A stretch of 64,000 nt of DNA from CAZQMX01 sp964594965 (GTDB lineage: Bacteria > Patescibacteriota > Minisyncoccia > Portnoybacterales > UBA2143), in contig CAZQMX010000002.1 in the NCBI GenBank assembly GCA_964594965.1, positions 50,192 to 114,191 of the forward strand, given 5' to 3'. Positions 33,609 to 41,661 of the stretch are shown here, piece by piece. Within the stretch, counting starts at the first letter, position 1. Each line of letters starts with the position of its first letter. The notes under the pieces were generated by a model, which saw only the letters and a list, made by a program, of their open reading frames with translations, was not told the origin of the DNA and ran no database searches. The position numbers were made by a program, and so were the translations under genes.

Positions 33609-34461
33609 TTAAGTTATTGAATCTTTTAATTAAACTCTTGAATTCCAGTTTTTCTAAAAACTTAATTACTTTTTTCTTATCATAATCTTTCATTTTAGAT
33701 TTTTTGAGATTAAAGTCAATTGGAACATCTTTTTTAATTGTTGCTAAATACATGCTCAAAAATGCCTGATCTTTGTATTCTAAAAGTCTGGCTTTTAATT
33801 TTGGCTCAACTTGATTAATTTTCTGATAAAGATTTTCGAGGTTTTTGAATTCTTTAATCAGTTTCAGGGCAGTTTTTTCGCCAATTCCTGTTACACCCGG
33901 GATATTGTCAGAAGGGTCCCCTCTTAATCCCTTAAAATCATTTAATTGTTCCGGAATTAATCCGTAACGGTCTTTAACCGCTTTTTTGTCGTAGATGGCA
34001 ATCTGGTTAATTCCTTTTTTGAGATTATAAACCCAGGTATTTTTGTTGACTAATTGAAGAGTGTCCAAATCACCGGTGATAATAATATTCTCTGTTTTCT
34101 CTGATTTTTTTGAAATTGTTCCAATAACATCATCGGCTTCAAAGCCTTCTTTTTCATAAATTGGGATATTAAATGATTGAACCAATTCCTTGACCAGAGA
34201 AATCTGGTCATAAAGGTCCTGGGGGGCTTTAACTCTTTTAGCTTTGTATTCCTTGTATTCCAAATCTCTGAAGGTTGGTCCGGGTAAATCGAAAGTTGCA
34301 ACCAAATAGTCCGGATTTAGTTCACGGATAACTTTAAATAAAACACTGGCAAAGCCATAGACGGCATTGACTAATTTTCCTTTTTTATCCTTAAAAGGCG
34401 GTAGGGCGTGATAAGACCGGTGGATTAAAGCATTGCCATCAATAATAATTAGTTTTTTCAT
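33595..34461 (-). CDS. Stand-alone 5'-3' exonuclease (PolA N-terminal domain)
   Basis: Flap/5'-3' exonuclease used in primer removal and repair. 288 aa matching only the first domain of DNA polymerase I. LIIIDGNALIHRSYHAL, ATFDLPGPTFRDLEYKEYKAKR, EGFEADDVIGTI and IITGDLDTLQLV provide the acidic metal ligands; the helix-hairpin-helix DNA-binding part is FKGLRGDPSDNIPGVTGIG. No polymerase domain is attached or encoded next to it. Overlaps tsaE by 4 nt (ATGA). Confidence 0.93.
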   Translation of the reverse strand: MKKLIIIDGNALIHRSYHALPPFKDKKGKLVNAVYGFASVLFKVIRELNPDYLVATFDLPGPTFRDLEYKEYKAKRVKAPQDLYDQISLVKELVQSFNIPIYEKEGFEADDVIGTISKKSEKTENIIITGDLDTLQLVNKNTWVYNLKKGINQIAIYDKKAVKDRYGLIPEQLNDFKGLRGDPSDNIPGVTGIGEKTALKLIKEFKNLENLYQKINQVEPKLKARLLEYKDQAFLSMYLATIKKDVPIDFNLKKSKMKDYDKKKVIKFLEKLEFKSLIKRFNNLNENI

Positions 34462-34892
34462 AAACTTATTCTCCTCTTATCTTCATCCAGATACTCAAAC
34501 TTAATTGATAAAACATCTTTTGGCAAGATGTCTTTAATTTTCTCCGCCCATTCAATAACAACAATATTTTCCTTGTTTTCCAGGATTTCCTTAAAATCTA
34601 AATCAATCAAATCCTTGGAATCATTGATTCGGTAACAATCAACATGATAAAAATCCTTTTTTTCGATAGAATACTTCTTGAAAATGACAAAGGTCGGACT
34701 GGTAATTTTGTCTTTTATTCCCAGTCCTTTTGCCAACCCCTGGATAAAAGTAGTTTTACCGGAACCCAATTCCCCTGATAAACCAATAATCGGACCTTTG
34801 TCTCCTTTTAATACCTCTTCTCCTAGAATCTTCCCTATATTTTTTGTCTCTCTGCTATTTTTTGACTCTATGTTCCATGTTTTATGATTCAT
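34458..34892 (-). CDS. tsaE: tRNA threonylcarbamoyladenosine biosynthesis protein TsaE
   Basis: P-loop ATPase that drives the TsaD-TsaB complex in t6A synthesis. 144 aa: Walker A in IGLSGELGSGKTTFIQGLAKG, KDKITSPTFVIFKKY, FYHVDCYRI and IVVIEWAEKI are the TsaE boxes. The first ~10 residues (MNHKTWNIES) are encoded by the same low-complexity repeat that fills nearby intergenic gaps, so the true start may be slightly later or the repeat was captured as coding sequence. Confidence 0.93.
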   Translation of the reverse strand: MNHKTWNIESKNSRETKNIGKILGEEVLKGDKGPIIGLSGELGSGKTTFIQGLAKGLGIKDKITSPTFVIFKKYSIEKKDFYHVDCYRINDSKDLIDLDFKEILENKENIVVIEWAEKIKDILPKDVLSIKFEYLDEDKRRISL

Positions 34893-34917
34893 GTTTTATG
34901 ATTCAAGTATAATACAA

Positions 34918-34946
34918 TTGACCCTAAAATCAAAATAAGGTAAGAT
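34918..34946 (+). promoter_or_regulatory. Promoter of pilB
   Basis: TTGACC (34918-34923), 17 nt, TAAGAT (34941-34946), 8 nt, ATG at 34955. Leaderless spacing; excludes the TTG at 34946 as start. Confidence 0.7.
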
Positions 34947-34954
34947 TGGAATAT

Positions 34955-36631
34955 ATGGCCCAAATTAATCACAAAAAAAAGGAACTCGAGGAAAAACTGA
35001 ATCAGATAAACAAAAAGGAAGAAGAGAAGAAAACCAAACTATTGGCTGAAAAATATGATTTGCCTTATCTTAACCTAAATATCGTTCCAATTGATCCAGA
35101 TGATGTTTCCTTTTTACCCAAGGAAAAGGCCTTGGAAGGAAATTTAGCTGTCCTTGAAAAAAAAGGGAAAACCTTGAGAATAGTCGTTAAAAACCCTGAA
35201 GATTCAAAAACTAAATCCGTTATCGAAGAATTAAAGAAAAAGGGCTATGATTGTCGGCTTTTTCTTGGTTCTTTGACTGGATTAAAAAGAGCCTGGCAGC
35301 GATATGAACTAGTCACCCCTGAAGCAGTTTCTTTAAGGGGTGTTTTTAATATTAACCAAAAGGAATTAAAGGGATTTGAAAAATCATTAAAAACTATCCA
35401 GGAATTAAAGGAAGTTATTGGCTCTTTGACAACAACTCAACTCCTAAGTGTTGTTTTTGCCGGGGCAATTAAAATGGGTGCTTCCGATATTCATCTGGAA
35501 CCGAGAAAAGAAAATGTCCGTCTTCGTTACCGGATTGACGGAGTCCTACAGGATATTACCCAACTTTCAAGAGGGAAATACAATTTCATCCTTTCAAGAA
35601 TCAAAACCTTGTCAGATATGCTTTTGAATGTGACTGATGTTAGTCAGGACGGCCGTTTTAGTATTAAAATTAAAGATGGGGAGATAGAATCAATTGACAT
35701 TAGGAGTTCAATCCTGCCCAGCGCTCATGGAGAGAGTATTGTTCTTCGTCTTTTGGGAATCGCTGTGGCTAAACTTGATTTAGAAAAACTGGGTATGAAA
35801 CCGTCCATTTTTGAAATGGTTAAGAAACAAATTAATCAGCCCAATGGCATGATTCTATCAACCGGACCAACCGGTTCAGGAAAAACAACAACTCTCTACG
35901 CCTGCCTTAACTATGTTAACAAGCCCGGAACGAAAATTATTACCGTTGAAAACCCGATTGAATACCAGTTAGAAGGTATTACCCAGACTCAAATCGATGA
36001 AAGAGATGGCCATACTTTCGGCCAATCACTTAGAGGGATTGTTCGTCAGGACCCGGATGTTTTAATGGTTGGTGAAATTAGAGACCAAGAAAGTGCAGAA
36101 ATTGCAATCCAGTTTTCTTTAACCGGTCATCTGGTCTTCTCAACTCTCCATACCAATGATGCGGTCGGGGCTGTCCCCCGCTTGATTGGCATAAAGGTTG
36201 AGCCTTCTTCTTTGTCTTCTTCTTTGAAAATAGTTATTGCCCAAAGGTTGGTTAGAGTCCTTTGTCCTGATTGTAAAAAACCGGCTAATCCATCAGAGGA
36301 AATTAAAAAAGCGGCCAAGAAACTAATTGCCGCCATTCCAAAAACCTCTGGCATTGTCATTCCTAAAAAATTATCCTTTTACCAGGCTAAGGGATGTGAC
36401 AAATGTCATGGCCTGGGCTATCAGGGAAGAATTGGCGTTTTTGAGGTTATGGTTATTAACAACCAAATTGAAAAGCTCATTCTTGATAGAGCGACCAGTT
36501 ATCAGTTGGACGAAAAAGCCAGGGAAAACGGCATGACAACCCTGATCCAGGACGCTTTGGTTAAAGCCATTGAAGGAATGACCTCCTTGGAAGAAATTGA
36601 AAGAGTAATTGGTTCAATTACCCTTGACTAA
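34955..36631 (+). CDS. pilB: Type IV pilus assembly ATPase PilB/GspE
   Basis: Hexameric ATPase that powers pilin polymerisation. 558 aa from ATG 34955. N-terminal MshEN-type region (about 20-110), then the motor: IKMGASDIHLEPRKENVRLR, RYRIDGVLQDI, Walker A GPTGSGKTTTLYACL, Asp box ITVENPIEYQLEGITQTQ, Walker B DPDVLMVGEIRD, His box TGHLVFSTLHTNDA, and the zinc knuckle CPDCKKP...CDKCHGLGY. No other pilus genes are near, so the rest of the machine must be elsewhere. Fits pili common in Patescibacteria. Confidence 0.93.
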   Translation: MAQINHKKKELEEKLNQINKKEEEKKTKLLAEKYDLPYLNLNIVPIDPDDVSFLPKEKALEGNLAVLEKKGKTLRIVVKNPEDSKTKSVIEELKKKGYDCRLFLGSLTGLKRAWQRYELVTPEAVSLRGVFNINQKELKGFEKSLKTIQELKEVIGSLTTTQLLSVVFAGAIKMGASDIHLEPRKENVRLRYRIDGVLQDITQLSRGKYNFILSRIKTLSDMLLNVTDVSQDGRFSIKIKDGEIESIDIRSSILPSAHGESIVLRLLGIAVAKLDLEKLGMKPSIFEMVKKQINQPNGMILSTGPTGSGKTTTLYACLNYVNKPGTKIITVENPIEYQLEGITQTQIDERDGHTFGQSLRGIVRQDPDVLMVGEIRDQESAEIAIQFSLTGHLVFSTLHTNDAVGAVPRLIGIKVEPSSLSSSLKIVIAQRLVRVLCPDCKKPANPSEEIKKAAKKLIAAIPKTSGIVIPKKLSFYQAKGCDKCHGLGYQGRIGVFEVMVINNQIEKLILDRATSYQLDEKARENGMTTLIQDALVKAIEGMTSLEEIERVIGSITLD

Positions 36632-36814
36632 CCTGCAGGCAAAAGCTCCCTGCCTGAGAACAGAGAGAAAGGTCTTTCCGAGGAATAATCCAGCCGGAGC
36701 CAAAATATCCAAATACTAAGAGAAAACCCCAAAGAGTCCAAAAATGAACCCCTTTGCCCGCAGATTAGTAAAGGTTAAAGTAATCTAAAATGGAGATAGG
36801 AATCATCTCCATTT
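36626..36814 (+). ncRNA. Candidate small RNA with terminator, between pilB and ruvB
   Basis: The 240-nt gap has no coding frame. ACTAACCTGC (36628-36637) can pair with GCAGATTAGT (36761-36771) with one mismatch, enclosing CAGGCA/TGCCTG and GGA-ATAA-TCC hairpins and long unpaired A/C-rich stretches. A perfect 10-bp hairpin AAATGGAGAT / ATCTCCATTT (36788-36814) follows and resembles a terminator. No clear promoter is visible, so it could be processed from the pilB mRNA. No known family matched from memory. Confidence 0.4.
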
Positions 36815-36817
36815 ATT
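36788..36817 (+). terminator. Hairpin terminator after the candidate RNA
   Basis: AAATGGAGAT, loop AGGAATC, ATCTCCATTT, then ATT. Confidence 0.65.
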
Positions 36818-36870
36818 CAATGATAGCAGATAATATTTCTTTTGTCAACCCCGCCTAGCGGGATAAACCC

Positions 36871-37881
36871 ATGTTAACCAACTCAAAACAACAAAAAGAA
36901 GATAAATATCTTGATACGACTTTAAGGCCCCGTTCCTTTAACGAATACGTTGGCCAGGAGAAAATTAAGAATAATTTATCTATTCTAATCGAAGCCGCTA
37001 AAAAAAGAAGCGAAGCTATTGATCATACTCTTCTTTATGGTTCTTCCGGATTGGGCAAAACAACCTTAGCCCATATTATTGCCAGAGAAATGGGCGGGAA
37101 TATTAAGATTACTTCTGGACCAGCTATTGAAAAGGTTGGTGATTTGGCTTCTATCCTGACGAATCTTGAGGATGGCGATATCCTTTTTGTTGATGAATGT
37201 CATCGAATGAATAAAACCATAGAAGAAACCCTTTATCCGGCTATGGAAGATTTTGTTCTTGATATTGTCATTGGCAAAGGCCCTTCGGCCAAAACCCTTC
37301 AATTAGAACTACCTAAATTTACTTTAATCGGAGCAACAACCCGGATTGGGCTTTTATCTTCTCCTCTAAGGGGTCGTTTTGGGGCAACCTACCGATTAGA
37401 TTTTTATAAAGATGAAGACATTGAAAAGATTGTTGCCCGTTCATCTAAAATCCTGGGGGTTGAAATTAAGGATTCGGAAGCTTCGAAAATGATTGCCCGC
37501 TGTTCAAGAAAAACACCCCGGGTGGCTAACCGTCTTTTAAAAAGAGCTCGGGATTACAGCCAGGTCAGAAGTGATGGAATAATTGACAAAAAAACCGCCC
37601 AGGAGGCGCTTAAAATGTTAGAAATTGATCAATACGGATTAGAGCCGTCCGACCGCCATATTCTGGAAATTATTATTAAAAAATTCAATGGCGGACCGGT
37701 TGGATTGAATGCTTTAACAGCTTCTTCAAATGAGGAATCAGAAACTATCGCTGATGTCCATGAGCCTTATCTTCTGCAAATGGGGTTTTTAGCTCGGACT
37801 CCCCGGGGAAGGGTCGCAACCAAACTCGCCTACAATCATCTCGGGATGAAATATGATAAAGAGCAGGATAAATTACTCTGA
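36871..37881 (+). CDS. ruvB: Holliday junction branch-migration helicase RuvB
   Basis: AAA+ motor that moves Holliday junctions with RuvA. 336 aa. LRPRSFNEYVGQEKIKNNL, Walker A LYGSSGLGKTTLAHIIA (the usual GPPGLGKT reads GSSGLGKT), Walker B ILFVDECHRMN, sensor LIGATTRIGLLSSPLRGRFG with the Arg finger, and the C-terminal winged helix ending LLQMGFLARTPRGRVAT. A small GC hairpin (CCCGC-CTA-GCGGG) lies 6 nt before the ATG. ruvC is 3.3 kb downstream; ruvA is not in the window. Confidence 0.96.
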   Translation: MLTNSKQQKEDKYLDTTLRPRSFNEYVGQEKIKNNLSILIEAAKKRSEAIDHTLLYGSSGLGKTTLAHIIAREMGGNIKITSGPAIEKVGDLASILTNLEDGDILFVDECHRMNKTIEETLYPAMEDFVLDIVIGKGPSAKTLQLELPKFTLIGATTRIGLLSSPLRGRFGATYRLDFYKDEDIEKIVARSSKILGVEIKDSEASKMIARCSRKTPRVANRLLKRARDYSQVRSDGIIDKKTAQEALKMLEIDQYGLEPSDRHILEIIIKKFNGGPVGLNALTASSNEESETIADVHEPYLLQMGFLARTPRGRVATKLAYNHLGMKYDKEQDKLL

Positions 37882-38142
37882 TTACTGATAAATCCTGTGG
37901 GTACCGACTGAATGAAAATAAATAACACCGTCCCCAGCAAACTCGAATACTATCCTGTATTTATAGCCGACCGAAAAAGACCAAAAGCCTCTAAATTTCC
38001 CAGAAAGTTTGTGGGTCTTTAATTTTTTATCAAAAGGATTTTGACGAAAAATATTTTCTTTCTCTTCCATTAATTTCTTAGCTTTATCGGGTAGCTTCCT
38101 GTATTCCCGATAAAATTTAGGAGAATATATTATTTTGTCCAT
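37882..38142 (-). CDS. RelE/ParE-superfamily toxin
   Basis: 86 aa, compact alpha/beta toxin of a type II module. YSPKFYREYRKLPDKAKK, PFDKKLKTHKLSGKFRGFWSF and the C-terminal YKYRIVFEF...VIYFHSVGTHRIY match RelE/YafQ-like mRNA interferases, with the basic and final aromatic/His residues present. Encoded 35 nt downstream of its antitoxin. Its stop abuts the ruvB stop on the other strand. Whether it cuts mRNA or poisons gyrase cannot be told from sequence. Confidence 0.85.
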   Translation of the reverse strand: MDKIIYSPKFYREYRKLPDKAKKLMEEKENIFRQNPFDKKLKTHKLSGKFRGFWSFSVGYKYRIVFEFAGDGVIYFHSVGTHRIYQ

Positions 38143-38177
38143 TTATTTTCAGCAAGCCCACTCACAAGCTGTATTAA

Positions 38178-38396
38178 TTATCTTAAATCTTTAAAAGACT
38201 TTAAAACTTTGCCTTTTCCATCTAGTATTTCACGATGACTTTCCTCCAATTCAGCCAAAATCTTACTTTCTTCTTCATATTCACGCAAAAGAGAACGAAA
38301 GAATTCGCTGACACTGGCATATTTGCCCTTTTTGACTTCTTGTTTGACCATCTTTGCCATTTGAGCAGGCAAAGAAATGTTGATAATGTTTCTCAT
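38178..38396 (-). CDS. Ribbon-helix-helix antitoxin
   Basis: 72 aa. The N-terminal MRNIINISLPAQMAKMVKQE strand and SVSEFFRSLLREYEEE helix form a CopG/ParD-type ribbon-helix-helix; the C-terminal tail is the toxin-binding part. Placed before the toxin, as usual for this class. A 21-bp palindrome upstream is the likely autoregulatory operator. Confidence 0.85.
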   Translation of the reverse strand: MRNIINISLPAQMAKMVKQEVKKGKYASVSEFFRSLLREYEEESKILAELEESHREILDGKGKVLKSFKDLR

Positions 38397-38423
38397 ATTG
38401 GTTGTTTCTTAGTTATATATTAT

Positions 38424-38444
38424 TTGTAATAATCTGTATTACAA
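38424..38444. promoter_or_regulatory. Palindromic operator of the toxin-antitoxin module
   Basis: Perfect inverted repeat TTGTAATA-ATCTG-TATTACAA, 28 bp upstream of the antitoxin ATG and next to a TATATAA -10-like box on the minus strand. Typical position for a ribbon-helix-helix repressor site. It also lies upstream of the LTD/PKD gene on the plus strand. Confidence 0.65.
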
Positions 38445-38544
38445 TACTAGCAAACCCAAATATCTCTGTCAAGTCCTTCTATTAGGAATATTTTTCTTAC
38501 CATCTTTTTGCTCCGCTTCAGTTCTGATTAATGAAATTGCCTGG

Positions 38545-39876
38545 ATGGGGACGAGTGGGTCAGCTAATGATGAGTGGGTTGAATTGTATAACAGCGCCGG
38601 TGAAGAAGTTGATTTAACCGGCTGGGCTTTGAAAGCGGTTGATGGAATACCGGAAATAGGTTTATCAGGAACAATATCCCCTCAGGGATATTTTTTACTT
38701 GAACGAACCGATGATACCAGTGCCCCCGATGTTGTGGCTGATTTAATCTATGTTGGCGCTCTGTCCAATACCGGAGAAGAATTAGGGCTCTATGACAGTG
38801 GGAATAATTTAATTGATTCAATTGATGCTTCTTCTGGCTGGGATTTTGGCGATAATTCAACCAAACAAACTATAGAAAAAACTGATTCTGGCTGGCAGAC
38901 CAGTTTAGAAATTGGTGGAACGCCCAAAGCAGAAAACAGCAATCAGGAAGAATCAGGAGAATCAACCAGCGACGGAACCCCTTCATTTAAGCCGGCAAGT
39001 GATTATCCGCCAACTGCCAATGCCGGACCGGATATTACTGCTCTGGTCGGACAGGAAATATTTTTTGACGGCAGTCAGTCATCTGATCCGGACTGGGATA
39101 AATTAAATTTTTTCTGGAATTTTGGCAATGGAGCAACCAGTACCCAGGAAAAAATTACTCACGCCTATGATTATCCCGGTCAATACATTGTTTCTCTTTC
39201 TGTTGAAGATGATAAATTCACCCATATTGATATTGCTCTGATTAATATCTATTCCGAATCGGTTGTGATTAGTGAATTTGACCCTAACAACAACTGGGTT
39301 GAATTGTATAATCCGAAGGAGGAAATTGCTAATTTAACTGGTTGGAAATTAAATGATTTCACTTTTCCGGAAAACACCTTTGTTGCTCCGAATCAATTCC
39401 TTGTTTTAAATCATCAATCCAATTCCAATTCAATCCAACTTTTTTATCCTGATGGCTCTTTGGCCAGTCAAGTTGATTATTCTGAAAAAAAAGAAGGTTC
39501 CTGTATTGCTTTTGACGGCAATGACTACTTTTGGACAAAAATTCCGACTCCTTCCGCAACTAATATTATTAGTTCAACCGGTCTGGAAAACGGAAACCAA
39601 AAGATTCTGAATAATCCGGTCATAAAACAAAGCCGGGAAATTCCTAACCCGGATAATTCAGTTATTAATCTCGCTCAAAGTAGTAATCTTTCTGTTCTCG
39701 AGTCGGATGATATGATAGAAGATAATCCGTATTCTCAGCAATCAGCTTCTTTATCTCAAACCGCTTCTTCAAGCCAGAAATCCAAATTAATTTTAATCAT
39801 TTCAATTATCATTTCCGGTTCTCTTTTAGTCAGTTGGGGCCTGATTTTAATCAAAAACAGGGTCAAAACTCATTGA
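38545..39876 (+). CDS. Surface protein with lamin-tail and PKD domains
   Basis: 443 aa from the first ATG, but the frame is open to 38413 and the upstream codons read LLLGIFFLPSFCSASVLINEIAW: a signal peptide joined to the correct beginning of the lamin-tail domain. No ATG, GTG or TTG precedes it, so the true start is a rare codon (ATT, ATA or CTG) or has been lost next to the toxin-antitoxin module. Domains: LTD (~1-130), PKD (~155-240, PPTANAGPDITALVGQEIFFDG), second LTD (~245-330), Ser-rich linker, C-terminal transmembrane helix (~415-435). Likely displayed on the cell surface. Confidence 0.75.
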   Translation: MGTSGSANDEWVELYNSAGEEVDLTGWALKAVDGIPEIGLSGTISPQGYFLLERTDDTSAPDVVADLIYVGALSNTGEELGLYDSGNNLIDSIDASSGWDFGDNSTKQTIEKTDSGWQTSLEIGGTPKAENSNQEESGESTSDGTPSFKPASDYPPTANAGPDITALVGQEIFFDGSQSSDPDWDKLNFFWNFGNGATSTQEKITHAYDYPGQYIVSLSVEDDKFTHIDIALINIYSESVVISEFDPNNNWVELYNPKEEIANLTGWKLNDFTFPENTFVAPNQFLVLNHQSNSNSIQLFYPDGSLASQVDYSEKKEGSCIAFDGNDYFWTKIPTPSATNIISSTGLENGNQKILNNPVIKQSREIPNPDNSVINLAQSSNLSVLESDDMIEDNPYSQQSASLSQTASSSQKSKLILIISIIISGSLLVSWGLILIKNRVKTH

Positions 39877-39933
39877 CACTGACTCTTTGTCAATAGTATC
39901 ATTAGTAGAGGAGGCTTTTTTAATATACATACT

Positions 39934-40476
39934 ATGTCCGGTCATTCAAAATGGTCTTCAATTAAACACAAAAAAGCAATTACCGACGCCAGACGGGGTA
40001 AGATTTTTTCTAAAATATCCCGTTTGATTAGCGTTGCTGCTAAAGAAAAAGGCGGTGATCCGGAAAGTAATTCTAAATTAAGATCGGCTATTGAACAGGC
40101 CCGTCAGGTCAATATGCCCAAAAGCAATATTGAGAAAGCGATTAAAAAAGGAACTGGCCAGGTCAAAGGGGCTCAAATGGAAGAAATTATCTATGAGGCC
40201 TATGGCCCTTCAGGCATCGCTTTAATTATTACCGGCATCACTGATAACAAGAACCGGGCAACAGCTGAAATCAGACACATCTTAACCAAATTTGATGGAA
40301 AGCTGGCTCAGGTTGGCAGTGTCCGATATATGTTTAATAAAAAAGAGGAGGACTGGGAACCAAAATATCCTGTTGAAATTGCTGACGAAAAAACAAAAAA
40401 AAGACTGGAAAAACTTTTTGAATCCCTGGATGAAAATGATGATGTCCAGGAAATCTATTCTAATTTAAAAATGTGA
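39934..40476 (+). CDS. yebC: YebC/PmpR-family protein, shortened
   Basis: Ribosome-associated or transcription-regulator family (YebC has been linked to translation of proline stretches). 180 aa instead of the usual ~240. MSGHSKWSSIKHKKAITDARRGK, SNSKLRSAIEQARQVNMPK, YEAYGPSGIALIITGITDN and LAQVGSVRYMFNKK are standard; the segment after that is collapsed, leaving IADEKTKKRLEKLFESLDENDDVQEIYSNL as the C-terminus. So part of domain II/III has been lost. Its stop overlaps the start of the HNH gene (GTGA). Confidence 0.92.
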   Translation: MSGHSKWSSIKHKKAITDARRGKIFSKISRLISVAAKEKGGDPESNSKLRSAIEQARQVNMPKSNIEKAIKKGTGQVKGAQMEEIIYEAYGPSGIALIITGITDNKNRATAEIRHILTKFDGKLAQVGSVRYMFNKKEEDWEPKYPVEIADEKTKKRLEKLFESLDENDDVQEIYSNLKM

Positions 40477-41159
40477 CTATCTCTAAGGCAAATAAAATAA
40501 ATTCGGGAAAGAAGTATTCCGAGAATTGGAGGAAAAAAGTAAGTAAAGGGTGGTTTAAAAAAGAAGGCATTCCTTGGAATAAAAGCAAAAAGATGCCTAT
40601 GGAGACAAGGAGAAAATTAAGTAGAGCCCTTAAGGGACGCAAGGCTTGGAATAAGGGAAAAACAATGCCGGAAGAAGTAAAAAAGAAGTTGAGTGAACTT
40701 CTTAAAGGAAAGCGTCGTTCACCCGAGACAGAATTTAAAAAAGGACAATATAAAGGAGACGGGAACCCAGCCAAAAGAATGGAAATAAGAAGAAAAATAA
40801 GTGAAGCCAAAAAAGGAAAACCACACTTCAATCAAAGAGGAAGAAATCACGGAAACTGGAAAGGCGGGATTACTCCTAAAAACGAAAAAATCAGGAAAAC
40901 TCTAGAATATAAATTATGGAGAGAAGCTGTCTTTGCTAGAGACAATTGGAGTTGTCGAAAATGTAGAAAAAGAGGAAGTAAATTAGCTTCACATCATCTC
41001 TATAACTTCGCCGATTTCGCCAGATCACGAACCTCGATTGAAAATGGAATTACCCTTTGTGAAAAATGTTATAGAGAATTCCATAAAGTTTATGGCTTAA
41101 AGAGGAATACAAAAGAAAAATTCGAAGAGTTTTTAAGTTTGCCCAATCGTTATAAATAG
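40473..41159 (+). CDS. NUMOD3-HNH endonuclease (free-standing homing-type)
   Basis: 228 aa, GTG start. The first 130 residues hold repeated NUMOD3-like DNA-binding motifs (KYSENWRKKVSKGWF, METRRKLSRALKGRKAWNKG, EEVKKKLSELLKGKR, MEIRRKISEAKKGK), followed by an HNH nuclease domain: WREAVFARDNWSCRKCRKRG, LASHHLYNFADF and GITLCEKCYREFH, with two CxxC pairs. This is the architecture of group I-intron or free-standing homing endonucleases. It sits between yebC and ruvC without disrupting them, and its first 16 nt resemble the start of ruvC. Confidence 0.88.
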   Translation: MTISKANKINSGKKYSENWRKKVSKGWFKKEGIPWNKSKKMPMETRRKLSRALKGRKAWNKGKTMPEEVKKKLSELLKGKRRSPETEFKKGQYKGDGNPAKRMEIRRKISEAKKGKPHFNQRGRNHGNWKGGITPKNEKIRKTLEYKLWREAVFARDNWSCRKCRKRGSKLASHHLYNFADFARSRTSIENGITLCEKCYREFHKVYGLKRNTKEKFEEFLSLPNRYK

Positions 41160-41183
41160 ATAATTAAAATATATTTCATAAAC

Positions 41184-41660
41184 ATGACTATCTTAGGCGT
41201 AGACCCGGGAGTAGCCCGTGTAGGGTATGGTTTAGTTAAAAAAACATCAAATAATAATTTAAAACTGATTGACTATAATTGTATTGAAACCGATAAAGAA
41301 TTACCGATTGCCCAGCGACTTAGCCAGATAGATAAACAATTGAAAAAGATAATCAAAGAAAACAAACCAGAACAGGTAGCTGTCGAAGATATTTTCTTTT
41401 TTAAGAATCTTAAAACCGTAATTGCTGTTAGTCAGGCCCGGGGTGTTATTCTGGCCAGAGCGGCTAAAATGAGAATTCCTGTTATTGAATACACTCCCCT
41501 TCAGATTAAACAGGCCGTGACAAGTTACGGCCGGGCGGATAAAACCCAGGTTCAAAAAATGGTTAAATTGCTTTTAAAATTAAAACAAATTCCCAAGCCG
41601 GATGACGCTGCCGACGCGCTGGCAACAGCCATCTGCTGCGCTCATTCTGTTTGTCAATAA
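41184..41660 (+). CDS. ruvC: Holliday junction resolvase RuvC
   Basis: Structure-specific nuclease that resolves recombination junctions. 158 aa. Catalytic acids in TILGVDPGVARVGYG (Asp), VAVEDIFFFKN (Glu) and PDDAADALATAIC (Asp pair). EYTPLQIKQAVTSYGRADKTQVQKMV is the DNA-binding segment. Probably co-transcribed with yebC and the ATP-grasp cassette downstream. Confidence 0.96.
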   Translation: MTILGVDPGVARVGYGLVKKTSNNNLKLIDYNCIETDKELPIAQRLSQIDKQLKKIIKENKPEQVAVEDIFFFKNLKTVIAVSQARGVILARAAKMRIPVIEYTPLQIKQAVTSYGRADKTQVQKMVKLLLKLKQIPKPDDAADALATAICCAHSVCQ

Positions 41661-41661
41661 A

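Noticed and set aside
41602..41661. Longer start of the 7TM protein inside ruvC
   Set aside because: Would overlap 59 nt of ruvC out of frame and add a non-hydrophobic leader; ATG 41662 fits operon spacing.
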